Source of the DNA: Spirochaetia bacterium
GTDB lineage: Bacteria > Spirochaetota > Spirochaetia > Sphaerochaetales > Sphaerochaetaceae
Reading direction: 5' to 3'
DNA length: 7,394 bases
Assembly: GCA_009929055.1 (NCBI GenBank)
Contig: SABI01000120.1
Span: forward strand, 1-7,394
The position numbers were made by a program, and so were the translations under genes. The stretch's first letter is position 1, and each line of letters begins with the position of its first letter. Below, piece by piece: positions 1 through 6,916 of the stretch. The notes under the pieces are model-generated. The model saw only the letters and a program-made list of their open reading frames with translations. It was not told where the DNA came from and searched no databases.

Positions 1-868
1 CGATTCGGTCTATAAGGGGTTTATGAAGGACCACAGCTTCATAGATAGCATAAGAAGTTCCTACATTCAACACAACAGCCCCTACATCAAGGGGTAATTT
101 ACCTGAAGGGATTTCTCTTTTGATTGTTGCTTTCAAAAGCTGTTTTTCATCTCCTTGAGGATATTTCACCTTTAGAGCTACAACATTAATAGGATACCCT
201 TTTTCAGCTATCTTGCTTTTTAAGTGGAGAATTGCATCTTTTTTATTATTTTCTATTCCAATGATAATATTCTTTGGTTGAGTAATCTTTGAAGCAATCA
301 TAATCCCTTCTAACACCTCATCTGCTTTTTCAAGCATGAGACGGTGGTCACTTGTAAGATAGGGTTCACACTCTACCCCGTTAATGACAAGGTTATCGAC
401 ACTCTTACCTTTGGGAACAGAGAGTTTAACGTGGGTAGGAAAGGTTGCCCCTCCTGTTCCAACGACTCCCAAATCTTTGACCATGGTTAATAGGGTACTT
501 GAAGAGAAATCTTTGTAAGGATAACGAGTAGTAAATTCGACCACAGGATTCTCTTCATCTACTGCAAGGACATAGGCACTGCAACTTATTCCATTCATTA
601 AAGTAATTTGCCTAATTTCACTTATCGTTCCATTTAAAGGGGCATGGATATCGGCAGAGATAAAAGAGGATGCTTCTCCAATTTTTTCTCCCATCTTGAT
701 GATATCCCCTTTTTCTTTTAAAGGGGTAGCAGGTGCACCAAGGTGCTGACTAAACGGAATAATCAATTCTTTAGGGAGGGGCAAAGTTTCAACTGATTTG
801 TTTTGGCTTAGTTCTTTCTTGCCGTCGGGGTGTATTCCACCCTTTCGAAAAGTCGGCATTTTGTACAT
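1..868 (-). CDS. rnfC: RnfC, electron transport complex subunit C (C-terminal part outside window)
   Basis: RnfC is the peripheral NADH/FMN- and Fe-S-binding subunit of the Rnf complex, which couples electron flow between ferredoxin and NAD+ to Na+ or H+ translocation across the inner membrane. I translated 289 residues without a stop up to the window edge. The N-terminal part has the family pattern FRKGGIHPDGKK (7-18) and a sandwich-hybrid segment LGAPATPLKEKGD (43-55). A NuoF-like nucleotide/FMN-binding motif GTGGATFPT lies at 137-145, followed by NGVECEPYLTSD (163-174) and YPQGDEKQLLKA (236-247). The C-terminal ferredoxin-like part with the CxxCxxC cluster motifs is expected beyond position 1 and cannot be checked. 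ATG at 868 is chosen because AAGGAG lies 9 nt upstream; an in-frame ATG at 859 is less well placed. The gene diverges from the P-loop gene at 985, and rnfD and the other rnf genes would be expected next, to the left. Confidence 0.93.
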   Translation of the reverse strand, partial: MYKMPTFRKGGIHPDGKKELSQNKSVETLPLPKELIIPFSQHLGAPATPLKEKGDIIKMGEKIGEASSFISADIHAPLNGTISEIRQITLMNGISCSAYVLAVDEENPVVEFTTRYPYKDFSSSTLLTMVKDLGVVGTGGATFPTHVKLSVPKGKSVDNLVINGVECEPYLTSDHRLMLEKADEVLEGIMIASKITQPKNIIIGIENNKKDAILHLKSKIAEKGYPINVVALKVKYPQGDEKQLLKATIKREIPSGKLPLDVGAVVLNVGTSYAIYEAVVLHKPLIDRI

Positions 869-877
869 GTTGAGTAA

Positions 878-883
878 CTCCTT
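878..883 (-). promoter_or_regulatory. Ribosome-binding site of rnfC
   Basis: AAGGAG on the minus strand lies 9 nt before the ATG at 868. It is the strongest Shine-Dalgarno sequence in front of any gene in the window and fixes the rnfC start. Confidence 0.8.
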
Positions 884-904
884 CTCGTGAGACGTAAAAA
901 ATTC

Positions 905-933
905 ACCTATTATGTATACAACAAATAATAGGT
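905..933. repeat. Perfect 9-bp inverted repeat, candidate operator
   Basis: ACCTATTAT (905-913) is repeated in inverted orientation as ATAATAGGT (925-933), with an 11-nt spacer. The arms pair without mismatch. The centre-to-centre distance of about 20 bp is two helical turns, as expected for a dimeric regulator contacting one face of DNA. No T-run follows, so it does not look like a terminator. It overlaps the candidate promoters of both flanking genes. I do not recognise a named regulator box. Confidence 0.45.
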
Positions 934-984
934 TCTTGCTATAACGTCTTTCTATTGTAACTGAAAAAGGGTATAACAGTAAAT

Positions 985-1845
985 ATGAACCGTATTTTCC
1001 GTTACGTTTTTTGGAAACTAAAAGGGGTGAAAGTATACGCTTTGGTAGGAAAGAGCGGAACTGGCAAAAGTTTTAGATCCAAACTCGTTGCTCAAAAGCA
1101 TAACATCGAATTAATGATCGATGATGGACTCTTAATAAAAGGGGACCGCTTCATTGCAGGTAAATCTGCAAAGAGGGAACAAAACTTTCTCACTGCTGTA
1201 AAAACTGCCCTTTTTGATGATGAAGATCATATGAGGGAGACGGTTGCCGCCCTCCAAAGTGAGAAATATCATCGTATTATGATCATTGGAACAAGTGAGA
1301 AAATGGTCTATAAAATAGCTGCTCGCCTTAAGCTTCCAGAGCCTGAAAAGATATTTAGAATTGAAGATATTGCCTCTAAAGAAGAGATAGAAACTGCTAT
1401 GCGTATTCGTTTTACTGAAGGTAAACATGTTATACCTGTCCCCACGATTGAAATTACTCGTAACTATCCACAAATTGTATATGACTCAATGAGGGTCTTC
1501 TTTAAAAACAAAAGCCAACTCCCTTGGAAAAAACAACGTGCTTTTGAAAAAACAATAGTGAGACCTGAATTTAGTAAATATGGGAAAATCACCATGAGTG
1601 AAGCTGCATTAACCCAGATGGTCATTCACACTCTTGATGAATTTGACCATATGATCAAAGTAAAAAAGGTGAGTATGAGAATTGACCCAGAAGGGTACAA
1701 CCTTACAGTAAAGCTAAGAGTCCCAATGAAACACCAAATTTCATCAACCCTAAAAGAACTTCAAGATTATATTGGTGAGTCATTAGAGAAATATGGGGGA
1801 ATATTTGTAGCTGGGGTAAATTTAGAAATTGAAGAGTGGGGATAG
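985..1845 (+). CDS. P-loop NTPase-like protein with C-terminal Asp23/Gls24-like domain
   Basis: This is a 286-residue protein of unknown function. A Walker A motif GKSGTGKS is at residues 22-29, followed by conserved-looking stretches IDDGLLIKGDRFIAGKSAKRE (around 45-65), MIIGTSEKMV (99-108), FRIEDIAS (124-131) and EGKHVIPVPTIEI (145-157). Residues 193-285 resemble the Asp23/Gls24 fold, with GKITMSEAAL near 200 and a C-terminal alternation ending GVNLEIEEW. I recall similar proteins in Firmicutes and spirochaetes, usually annotated only as ATP-binding or alkaline-shock proteins; that is memory, not a search. ATG 985 has a weak upstream signal (AAAAAGGG, 14 nt away). The in-frame GTG at 1027 would start the protein at VKVYALVGKSG, the point where I expect the family to begin, so the basic/aromatic first 14 residues are uncertain. 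No signal peptide or membrane segment is evident. It is divergent from rnfC and convergent with pcnB. Confidence 0.8.
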   Translation: MNRIFRYVFWKLKGVKVYALVGKSGTGKSFRSKLVAQKHNIELMIDDGLLIKGDRFIAGKSAKREQNFLTAVKTALFDDEDHMRETVAALQSEKYHRIMIIGTSEKMVYKIAARLKLPEPEKIFRIEDIASKEEIETAMRIRFTEGKHVIPVPTIEITRNYPQIVYDSMRVFFKNKSQLPWKKQRAFEKTIVRPEFSKYGKITMSEAALTQMVIHTLDEFDHMIKVKKVSMRIDPEGYNLTVKLRVPMKHQISSTLKELQDYIGESLEKYGGIFVAGVNLEIEEWG

Positions 1846-1847
1846 AG

Positions 1848-3017
1848 TTAAGAGAGGACTTTGTTCACCTTAGCTCTTTTCATCCTTGGCCCTTTGTATC
1901 TTTTACTCTTCTTATTTTTTACTACTCGTCCTGGAATATGAACTGGTTTTCTCGCCTTGTACCATGTTGGACTAACAACAAACCCCTTCTCTTTCAATAG
2001 AGAAGCACATGCTTGTTCAACATCGTAATTGGCAGGAGTAATAGGATGGATGAGCTCTTTTACATGACTAAACATCCTTAAGAAGTACTCTTTGTCCTCC
2101 TCTTCCTCTTCTTGATTAATATTCATAATGGGAGCAACAAGGGCACTAATCATGTCACTACGATTAACTACATTGCTTTTGCCACTATGAACATCGTTAA
2201 CAGACCTATCAAGGAGTTTTAAAGATTGAAGTATGAGTTGAAATGAGGGAGAAAGTGAAATTGAAGGGAGGATGTAGATAAGTATTTTGTGTTTTTGAAG
2301 TTGTTCAAAAATAGAAGAGGCATACCCACTACTAAGAATTTTTATCACCTCTTCTGTGATTCTGCTACTCGAAATCCTACTTAAATTCACCCCATCTCGC
2401 TTAATAGCACGCTTGACATCAAAAGAGAGAGAAAAATTAGTTGTTACTGAGTACTTAATTGCCCTAATCATCCTTACAGGGTCTTCAATAAAACTCTCGC
2501 CTAGGGGAAGAATTGATCTTACTCTCTTTTTCTCCATATCATGCATTGCTCTATTAAAGTCGAGGACATGGCCATCAACAGGATTATAATAGAGGGAATT
2601 TATAGTAAAATCCCTCCTCTTTGCATCTTGTTCAACAGTTCCATAGATATCAGAAGGGACATCTGGACTTATTACACCGGATCGAAACGTAGAGACTTCA
2701 ATGATTTTATCGGGGAAAGTAATATGAACTAACTTAAATCTCTTTCCAATAACACGGGCATTATAAAAAAGTTTTTGAACCTGACGAGGGGTAAAACTTG
2801 TTGCTATATCAAAATCTTTTGGTCGTTTATTAAGGAGTAAATCCCTTACTGCCCCCCCTACAATGTAGGCAGTTGCACCAGAAGCATGTAATTTCCTAAT
2901 AATATATAATGCGTCGCCATCAACTTCTTCTACTTTGATGTGGTGTTCTTCTTGGTCATAGACATTCGCTATGGGAATGTTTACTCCTCGATGATCTTTT
3001 TTATAGCGTGTTCGCAT
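1848..3017 (-). CDS. pcnB: Poly(A) polymerase (PcnB-type, class II nucleotidyltransferase)
   Basis: This enzyme adds 3' poly(A) tails to RNA, which in bacteria promotes exonucleolytic decay; the fold is shared with CCA-adding enzymes. The 389-residue product has GGAVRD at 54-59 and the catalytic acidic pair in KDFDIAT (D68 and D70). IGKRFKLVHITF (90-101) followed by IIEVSTFR (105-112) is the wording that separates PcnB-type polymerases from most CCA-adding enzymes. RRDFTINSLYY (134-144) and EDPVRMIRAIKYS (178-190) are the downstream family motifs. An acidic run (EEEEEED region, 303-309) is followed by a strongly basic C-terminus (about 355-387, many K/R), typical of PcnB RNA-binding tails. 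It starts at ATG 3017 with AGGA 7 nt upstream, diverges from hisS, and ends 2 bp from the stop of the convergent P-loop gene, leaving no room for a terminator between them. A CCA-adding role cannot be fully excluded from sequence alone. Confidence 0.9.
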   Translation of the reverse strand: MRTRYKKDHRGVNIPIANVYDQEEHHIKVEEVDGDALYIIRKLHASGATAYIVGGAVRDLLLNKRPKDFDIATSFTPRQVQKLFYNARVIGKRFKLVHITFPDKIIEVSTFRSGVISPDVPSDIYGTVEQDAKRRDFTINSLYYNPVDGHVLDFNRAMHDMEKKRVRSILPLGESFIEDPVRMIRAIKYSVTTNFSLSFDVKRAIKRDGVNLSRISSSRITEEVIKILSSGYASSIFEQLQKHKILIYILPSISLSPSFQLILQSLKLLDRSVNDVHSGKSNVVNRSDMISALVAPIMNINQEEEEEDKEYFLRMFSHVKELIHPITPANYDVEQACASLLKEKGFVVSPTWYKARKPVHIPGRVVKNKKSKRYKGPRMKRAKVNKVLS

Positions 3018-3072
3018 TAATTAGTCCTACTAAGTTATCTTATTGCAGTTTATACAGGATTTGTTTACAATC

Positions 3073-3088
3073 TTAGTATGTATACTAA
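3073..3088. repeat. 16-bp dyad with 7-bp arms, candidate operator
   Basis: TTAGTAT (3073-3079) and ATACTAA (3082-3088) are perfect inverted arms separated by GT. It lies about 37 bp before the hisS start and about 56 bp before the pcnB start, on top of the candidate -10 elements of both strands. Being AT-rich, it could arise by chance more readily than the rnfC-side repeat. Confidence 0.35.
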
Positions 3089-3106
3089 TTTAGTGAAAAA
3101 AGCAAC

Positions 3107-3111
3107 AGGAG
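3107..3111 (+). promoter_or_regulatory. Ribosome-binding site of hisS, unusually distant
   Basis: AGGAG ends 13 nt before ATG 3125, longer than the usual 5-10 nt. No other ATG, GTG or TTG lies in frame between it and 3125, because a TAA in that frame is at 3113. The protein start MIQSKVLKGFRDSLP matches where HisRS proteins normally begin, so 3125 is still the right start. Confidence 0.5.
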
Positions 3112-3124
3112 CTAACATAAACTG

Positions 3125-4420
3125 ATGATTCAAAGTAAAGTACTTAAAGGGTTTCGCGATTCCCTCCCTAGTCAAGAAATTGTAAAAAAACAAATTATTT
3201 CTCTCCTTGAGAGAACATTTTCAAGTTATGGATTTGTCCCTATCGATACTCCAGTACTTGAATATACTGAAGTCCTCCTTGGTAAAGGGGGAGGAGAAAC
3301 AGATAAACAAATCTTCCATTTTGCAGATAATGGAGGACGTGATGTTGCCTTACGATTTGACCTTACTGTCCCTTTTGCCCGCTTTATGGCCCAGCATTAT
3401 AATGAACTCACCCTCCCCTTTAAACGCTATCATATTAATAAAGTATGGAGGGGAGAGAATCCTCAGAAAGGGAGATACAGAGAGTTCTATCAATGTGATT
3501 TTGATATTGTAGGGGTAGATAATGGAGATAGTGATATCGAAATATTGATGATGATGTATTCATCTCTACAGGCTCTACAACTGAAAAACGTTTCAATTCA
3601 TATCAACCACAGAGGTCTATTAAATTCATTTCTCTCTCACCTTCAGGTCTCTGTCCATTCAGTTGAGATTCTTCGAACAATCGACAAATTACGAAAAATT
3701 GGGGAAAGAGAGACTATTAATCTCCTTATTGAGATTATAAAAGATGAACAAAAGGCAAAAAAGATTGTTGAGTTTATTACACCAATAGAGGGTGAAGAGC
3801 CCTTTACTACCATAAAAAGACTCACAGAAGTCTCAGGGGGGGAAAGTGAGAGTTCGTCTCGCTTATTAGAAATCTACTCTGCGTTAGTTGACCTAAACAT
3901 GACTTCGGTTATCGTAATTGACCCCTCTATTACTCGAGGACTCGATTACTACACAGGGATAGTCTATGAAACATTTCTTAACGACCTCCCTGCAATAGGC
4001 TCTATTTGTTCAGGGGGGCGTTATAATGATTTAGCATCCCTTTATACAAAAGAGAAACTTCCTGGGGTTGGCTCCTCTATTGGGTTAGACCGCCTTATGA
4101 GTGCCCTCGAAGAGTTAGGGAGTCCTTTGTTTGAAAAGAATTCTAGTGCTGATGTGATTATATTTAATACCGACAAACAATCAAAAAAACTATATTTGGA
4201 TGTTGCTCAAGAACTGAGAAGCTATGGAGTTCGGGTAGATCTCTATGTAAGTGATAAAAAAATTAATCAACAATTTAAATATGCCGAGCAGAATAATATT
4301 CCCTATGGATTATTTGTAAAAGAGGAAGAGAATCTTTTACTACGAAACCTTTCTACTCGCCTTGATCATAGTGAGTTGAATAGAAAAGAAATTGCTAAGC
4401 TGATCAAAGAAGGTCTTTAA
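3125..4420 (+). CDS. hisS: Histidine--tRNA ligase (class II)
   Basis: HisRS attaches histidine to tRNA-His in the cytoplasm, using ATP. The 431-residue protein opens with KGFRDSLP (8-15), as the family does. ALRFDLT is at 75-81. Class II motif 2 is at 107-125, with R109 and the RYREFYQCD stretch. The histidine-binding motif RGLDYYTG is at 271-278, and the second His-specific motif SGGRYNDL at 296-303 has Asn where GGRYD is common, with Asp one place later. Motif 3, GVGSSIGLDRL, is at 314-324 and carries R323. Residues from about 343 to the end form the anticodon-binding alpha/beta domain (DVIIFNTD, then VRVDLYVSDKKINQQFKYAE). Length is normal for the full enzyme, and all catalytic motifs are present, so this is not a HisZ-type paralogue. 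It is the first gene of an apparent two-gene transcript with the helicase 3 bp downstream. Confidence 0.97.
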   Translation: MIQSKVLKGFRDSLPSQEIVKKQIISLLERTFSSYGFVPIDTPVLEYTEVLLGKGGGETDKQIFHFADNGGRDVALRFDLTVPFARFMAQHYNELTLPFKRYHINKVWRGENPQKGRYREFYQCDFDIVGVDNGDSDIEILMMMYSSLQALQLKNVSIHINHRGLLNSFLSHLQVSVHSVEILRTIDKLRKIGERETINLLIEIIKDEQKAKKIVEFITPIEGEEPFTTIKRLTEVSGGESESSSRLLEIYSALVDLNMTSVIVIDPSITRGLDYYTGIVYETFLNDLPAIGSICSGGRYNDLASLYTKEKLPGVGSSIGLDRLMSALEELGSPLFEKNSSADVIIFNTDKQSKKLYLDVAQELRSYGVRVDLYVSDKKINQQFKYAEQNNIPYGLFVKEEENLLLRNLSTRLDHSELNRKEIAKLIKEGL

Positions 4421-4423
4421 GAT

Positions 4424-6916
4424 ATGTTTACCATGCAACACCTCCCTGTTTATAAAAGCAGAGGTGAAATTCTCGATTCCCTTAAAACTCACCAAGTTGT
4501 CATCGTAGAGAGCCCCACAGGGAGTGGTAAGACAACACAAATCCCCCTCATTCTTCATGAAAGTGGCTATACTGCTGAGAAGATGGTGGGTATCACTCAA
4601 CCAAGAAGAATAGCTACCCTATCAGTATGTGACTTTATAAAGAGACAAATTGATGATACTGACTCATTTGTTGGCTATAAAATGAGGTTTAGTGACACCA
4701 CTACTCCTACTACCCGCCTAAAGATCATGACCGATGGTATTCTTCTCATGGAATTAAAGGCAGATCCTCTTCTTAATCAATACTCAGTTATCTTAGTAGA
4801 TGAAGCTCATGAGAGAAGCCTTAATATCGATTTTGTCTTAGGATTACTCCTTAACATTGTTAAGGTAAGAAAAGATTTTAAAGTAATTGTCTCTTCAGCT
4901 ACCATCAACACTTCAATATTTAGTAAATTTTTTAACGATGCCCCTATTATAAGTATCAACGCCCGTATTCACCCTGTAGATATTCACTATTCACCGCTGT
5001 ATAACCCACGGGACAGATATGAAATTTTTGGTGCGATAGAAGATATCGTTGTTAAGAGTGTCCAAAATTCCCCTGGTGATATCTTAATCTTCTTACCAGG
5101 AGAAGCCGATATAAAGATGTGTATGAATCAGTTATCTACCTCTAGTGTAAAAAAAGATCTCGTCATTTATCCCTTATATGGAAGGCTCAGCAAAGAAGAA
5201 CAAGAAAGAGTCTTTATAAAAACTCCTAAAGGGAAAACAAAAATTGTTATTTCTACTAATATTGCAGAAACAAGTATCACGATAGATGGAATTAAGACAG
5301 TAATAGATTCAGGCATTGCTAAGATGAACTATTATAATCAAAAAGATTTCACCTCTTCCCTTATTACCCTACCAATCTCACGCTCCTCATGTGAACAACG
5401 TTCAGGAAGGGCGGGAAGAACAAGCCCGGGAGAATGTTACAGAATCTATAGTGAAAAAGATTATCTTATGAGACCTGAGTTTGGCCTTGAAGAGATTCTT
5501 CGTACTGATCTTTCTGAAGTAGTGCTTAGGATGTCAGAGTTAGGAATCTTTGAGTATGAGAAGTTTCCGTTCATCACCAAACCAAAGAAATCTGCTATTA
5601 CTAGTGCTGAAGAAACCTTGCAGTTTATTGGCGCCATTGATCAACACCGTCGCTTAACAAAAGTGGGTGAATATATGGTTCGTTTCCCCCTTTCTCCACG
5701 CCACTCGAGGGTGATTGTTGAAGCAATGCTTCATTTTGGGGATGTAATAGAAGAAATTATTATAGCTATTGCCTTTATTTCAAGTAAAACTCCCTTTTTC
5801 CTCCCTTCCGGTGAAGAAGATGCTGCAAGAAGTGCTCATCAATCTTTTCAAAATGAAGATGGAGACTTTATCTCATACCTGACAATCTATTACCAGATTC
5901 AAAAGATAAAAGGGGTAAAAGAGAAAGAGGCTTTCTGTAAGGCCCATTATCTCGACTTCCCTTCAATGATGGAAATTTTCCATGTAGCCGAGCAAATTGG
6001 TCAAATAGTGAGTTCTTTTGAAATCCCTATTGCAAAGGGGGGAAGTAAGAAAAACTATCTTATCTGCCTCGCTTCAGGACTGTTACAATTTGTATGTAAA
6101 AAAGATTCAAGAAATATGTATCACAGCGTGACTGCTCAGAAAATTTATATCCATCCCGGCTCTTCTTGGTTTAAACAACTGCCTGAGTACCTTCTTGCAG
6201 GTGAAATAGTAATGACGAGTAAAATGTATGCTCGAGGTGTTTCACCCTTAAAAAAAGAGTGGTTAGATGAAATCTCTCCCTCATTACGGATAAAATTGCA
6301 GCAAGGTAGTGAAACAGGTAAGTCTAAAAAAGATTCTAAGAAACAAAAAGAAGTCATCCAAGATGCCAAGACCATCTCTATATATGGTTCACAATACCCT
6401 GCAATAAGTAGCAAGAAAGGGAGAAAGGTGATAGCAGCCATTCCTTTAAAAGTGGCAAAAGAGCTCTACTACAAGATAGGAAACACAAAGAGTAAAGTGA
6501 ATAATACCCCTTCAACGATAGTTTTTCAGGACTCCTTTATCCACTTCGGTGCACCATTAATAGAAATAGTCCATATATCACAACTCATTGATGAATCAAA
6601 AGGGATTCTCCCTTCTGTTCCTAAAGGGGGCTTTACGAGCTATGCTCCTAAAGAACTCATCGATAACATTGATTGGATTTTAAGTCTCACAAGGGTAAAG
6701 AAAGAGAGTAAAAACCTCTACTTTGTACAACTTGACCATAAGGGAAATGGGTATTACCGCTTTGAAACAAATAGAGATGCCTTTGATGCCCTCGATATCT
6801 CTTTATATGCCCTCGGTCAAGCAATTGATGAAATAAACCCATCTCAATTTCCACAAGAGGCACAAGCTGTTAAAAAGAAATTTGATGAATTACTCGTTCT
6901 TTTCGATCAATTCTAA
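4424..6916 (+). CDS. hrpA: HrpA-type DEAH-box ATP-dependent RNA helicase
   Basis: This is an 830-residue SF2 helicase expected to unwind or remodel RNA using ATP. Motifs appear in order: I GSGKT (33-37), Ia TQPRRIA (58-64), Ib TDGILL (103-108), II DEAH (126-129), III SAT (158-160), IV LIFLPG (221-226), V STNIAETSITI (277-287) and VI QRSGRAGR (325-332). The winged-helix/HA2 region follows (about 355-480). LICLASGLLQFVCKK (546-560) and HPGSSWF (577-583) fit the OB-fold region. A lysine-rich linker (about 632-643) leads into a C-terminal region (645-830) with no motif I recognise. At this length it is much shorter than E. coli HrpA (about 1300 residues) and close to the Borrelia HrpA, reported to be needed for mouse infection. 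GAAGG ends 10 nt before ATG 4424 within the hisS end; ATG 4433 is an alternative start. An HrpB identity is less likely because the C-terminus does not resemble HrpB. Confidence 0.9.
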   Translation: MFTMQHLPVYKSRGEILDSLKTHQVVIVESPTGSGKTTQIPLILHESGYTAEKMVGITQPRRIATLSVCDFIKRQIDDTDSFVGYKMRFSDTTTPTTRLKIMTDGILLMELKADPLLNQYSVILVDEAHERSLNIDFVLGLLLNIVKVRKDFKVIVSSATINTSIFSKFFNDAPIISINARIHPVDIHYSPLYNPRDRYEIFGAIEDIVVKSVQNSPGDILIFLPGEADIKMCMNQLSTSSVKKDLVIYPLYGRLSKEEQERVFIKTPKGKTKIVISTNIAETSITIDGIKTVIDSGIAKMNYYNQKDFTSSLITLPISRSSCEQRSGRAGRTSPGECYRIYSEKDYLMRPEFGLEEILRTDLSEVVLRMSELGIFEYEKFPFITKPKKSAITSAEETLQFIGAIDQHRRLTKVGEYMVRFPLSPRHSRVIVEAMLHFGDVIEEIIIAIAFISSKTPFFLPSGEEDAARSAHQSFQNEDGDFISYLTIYYQIQKIKGVKEKEAFCKAHYLDFPSMMEIFHVAEQIGQIVSSFEIPIAKGGSKKNYLICLASGLLQFVCKKDSRNMYHSVTAQKIYIHPGSSWFKQLPEYLLAGEIVMTSKMYARGVSPLKKEWLDEISPSLRIKLQQGSETGKSKKDSKKQKEVIQDAKTISIYGSQYPAISSKKGRKVIAAIPLKVAKELYYKIGNTKSKVNNTPSTIVFQDSFIHFGAPLIEIVHISQLIDESKGILPSVPKGGFTSYAPKELIDNIDWILSLTRVKKESKNLYFVQLDHKGNGYYRFETNRDAFDALDISLYALGQAIDEINPSQFPQEAQAVKKKFDELLVLFDQF

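Larger units (their letters stand above)
869..984. promoter_or_regulatory. Divergent intergenic control region, rnfC / P-loop gene
   Basis: This 116-bp gap separates two divergently transcribed genes. On the plus strand TGCTATAAC (937-945) looks like an extended -10 element (TGn followed by TATAAC), with only a poor -35 (TACAAC, 917-922) 17 nt before it. On the minus strand TATACA (918-913) is a candidate -10, with TAGCAA (941-936) 17 nt upstream as a weak -35. The two candidate promoters overlap, and both overlap the inverted repeat at 905-933. Promoter assignments are inferred from consensus matching by eye. Confidence 0.4.
3018..3124. promoter_or_regulatory. Divergent intergenic control region, pcnB / hisS
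   Basis: This 107-bp AT-rich gap must hold promoters for pcnB (minus) and the hisS-hrpA pair (plus). On the plus strand TTGTTT (3061-3066) and TACTAA (3083-3088) are 16 nt apart, a weak -35/-10 candidate. On the minus strand TATACA (3084-3079) is a possible -10, with TTGCTT (3105-3100) only 15 nt upstream. Both fall on or beside the dyad at 3073-3088. No T-box-like structured leader would fit in so short a hisS upstream region. Promoter positions are low-confidence inference. Confidence 0.35.

Noticed and set aside
1132..1473. Minus-strand open frame of 113 codons inside the P-loop gene
   Set aside because: Its translation has no family pattern, and the plus-strand frame carries a clear P-loop and conserved motifs.
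2097..2120. Simple-sequence run coding for consecutive glutamates in PcnB
   Set aside because: GAA and GAG codons are mixed and the run is short; it looks like an ordinary acidic loop rather than a slippage-prone contingency tract.
2356..2732. Two overlapping plus-strand open frames inside pcnB
   Set aside because: They are antisense to the conserved nucleotidyltransferase core, lack family features and look like chance open frames.
3018..3124. Possible T-box or attenuator leader for hisS
   Set aside because: The region is too short for a T-box, and I see no matching conserved sequence or terminator hairpin with T-run.
3207..3512. Plus-strand open frame of 101 codons in another frame of hisS
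   Set aside because: It overlaps HisRS catalytic motif 2 coding sequence and has no recognisable content.
4340..4600. Minus-strand open frame across the hisS/hrpA junction
   Set aside because: It is antisense to the end of hisS and the HrpA Walker A region, with no ribosome-binding site or family pattern.
6145..6441. Minus-strand open frame inside hrpA
   Set aside because: It is antisense to the OB-fold and linker coding region, and its hydrophobic look is a by-product of the opposite strand.
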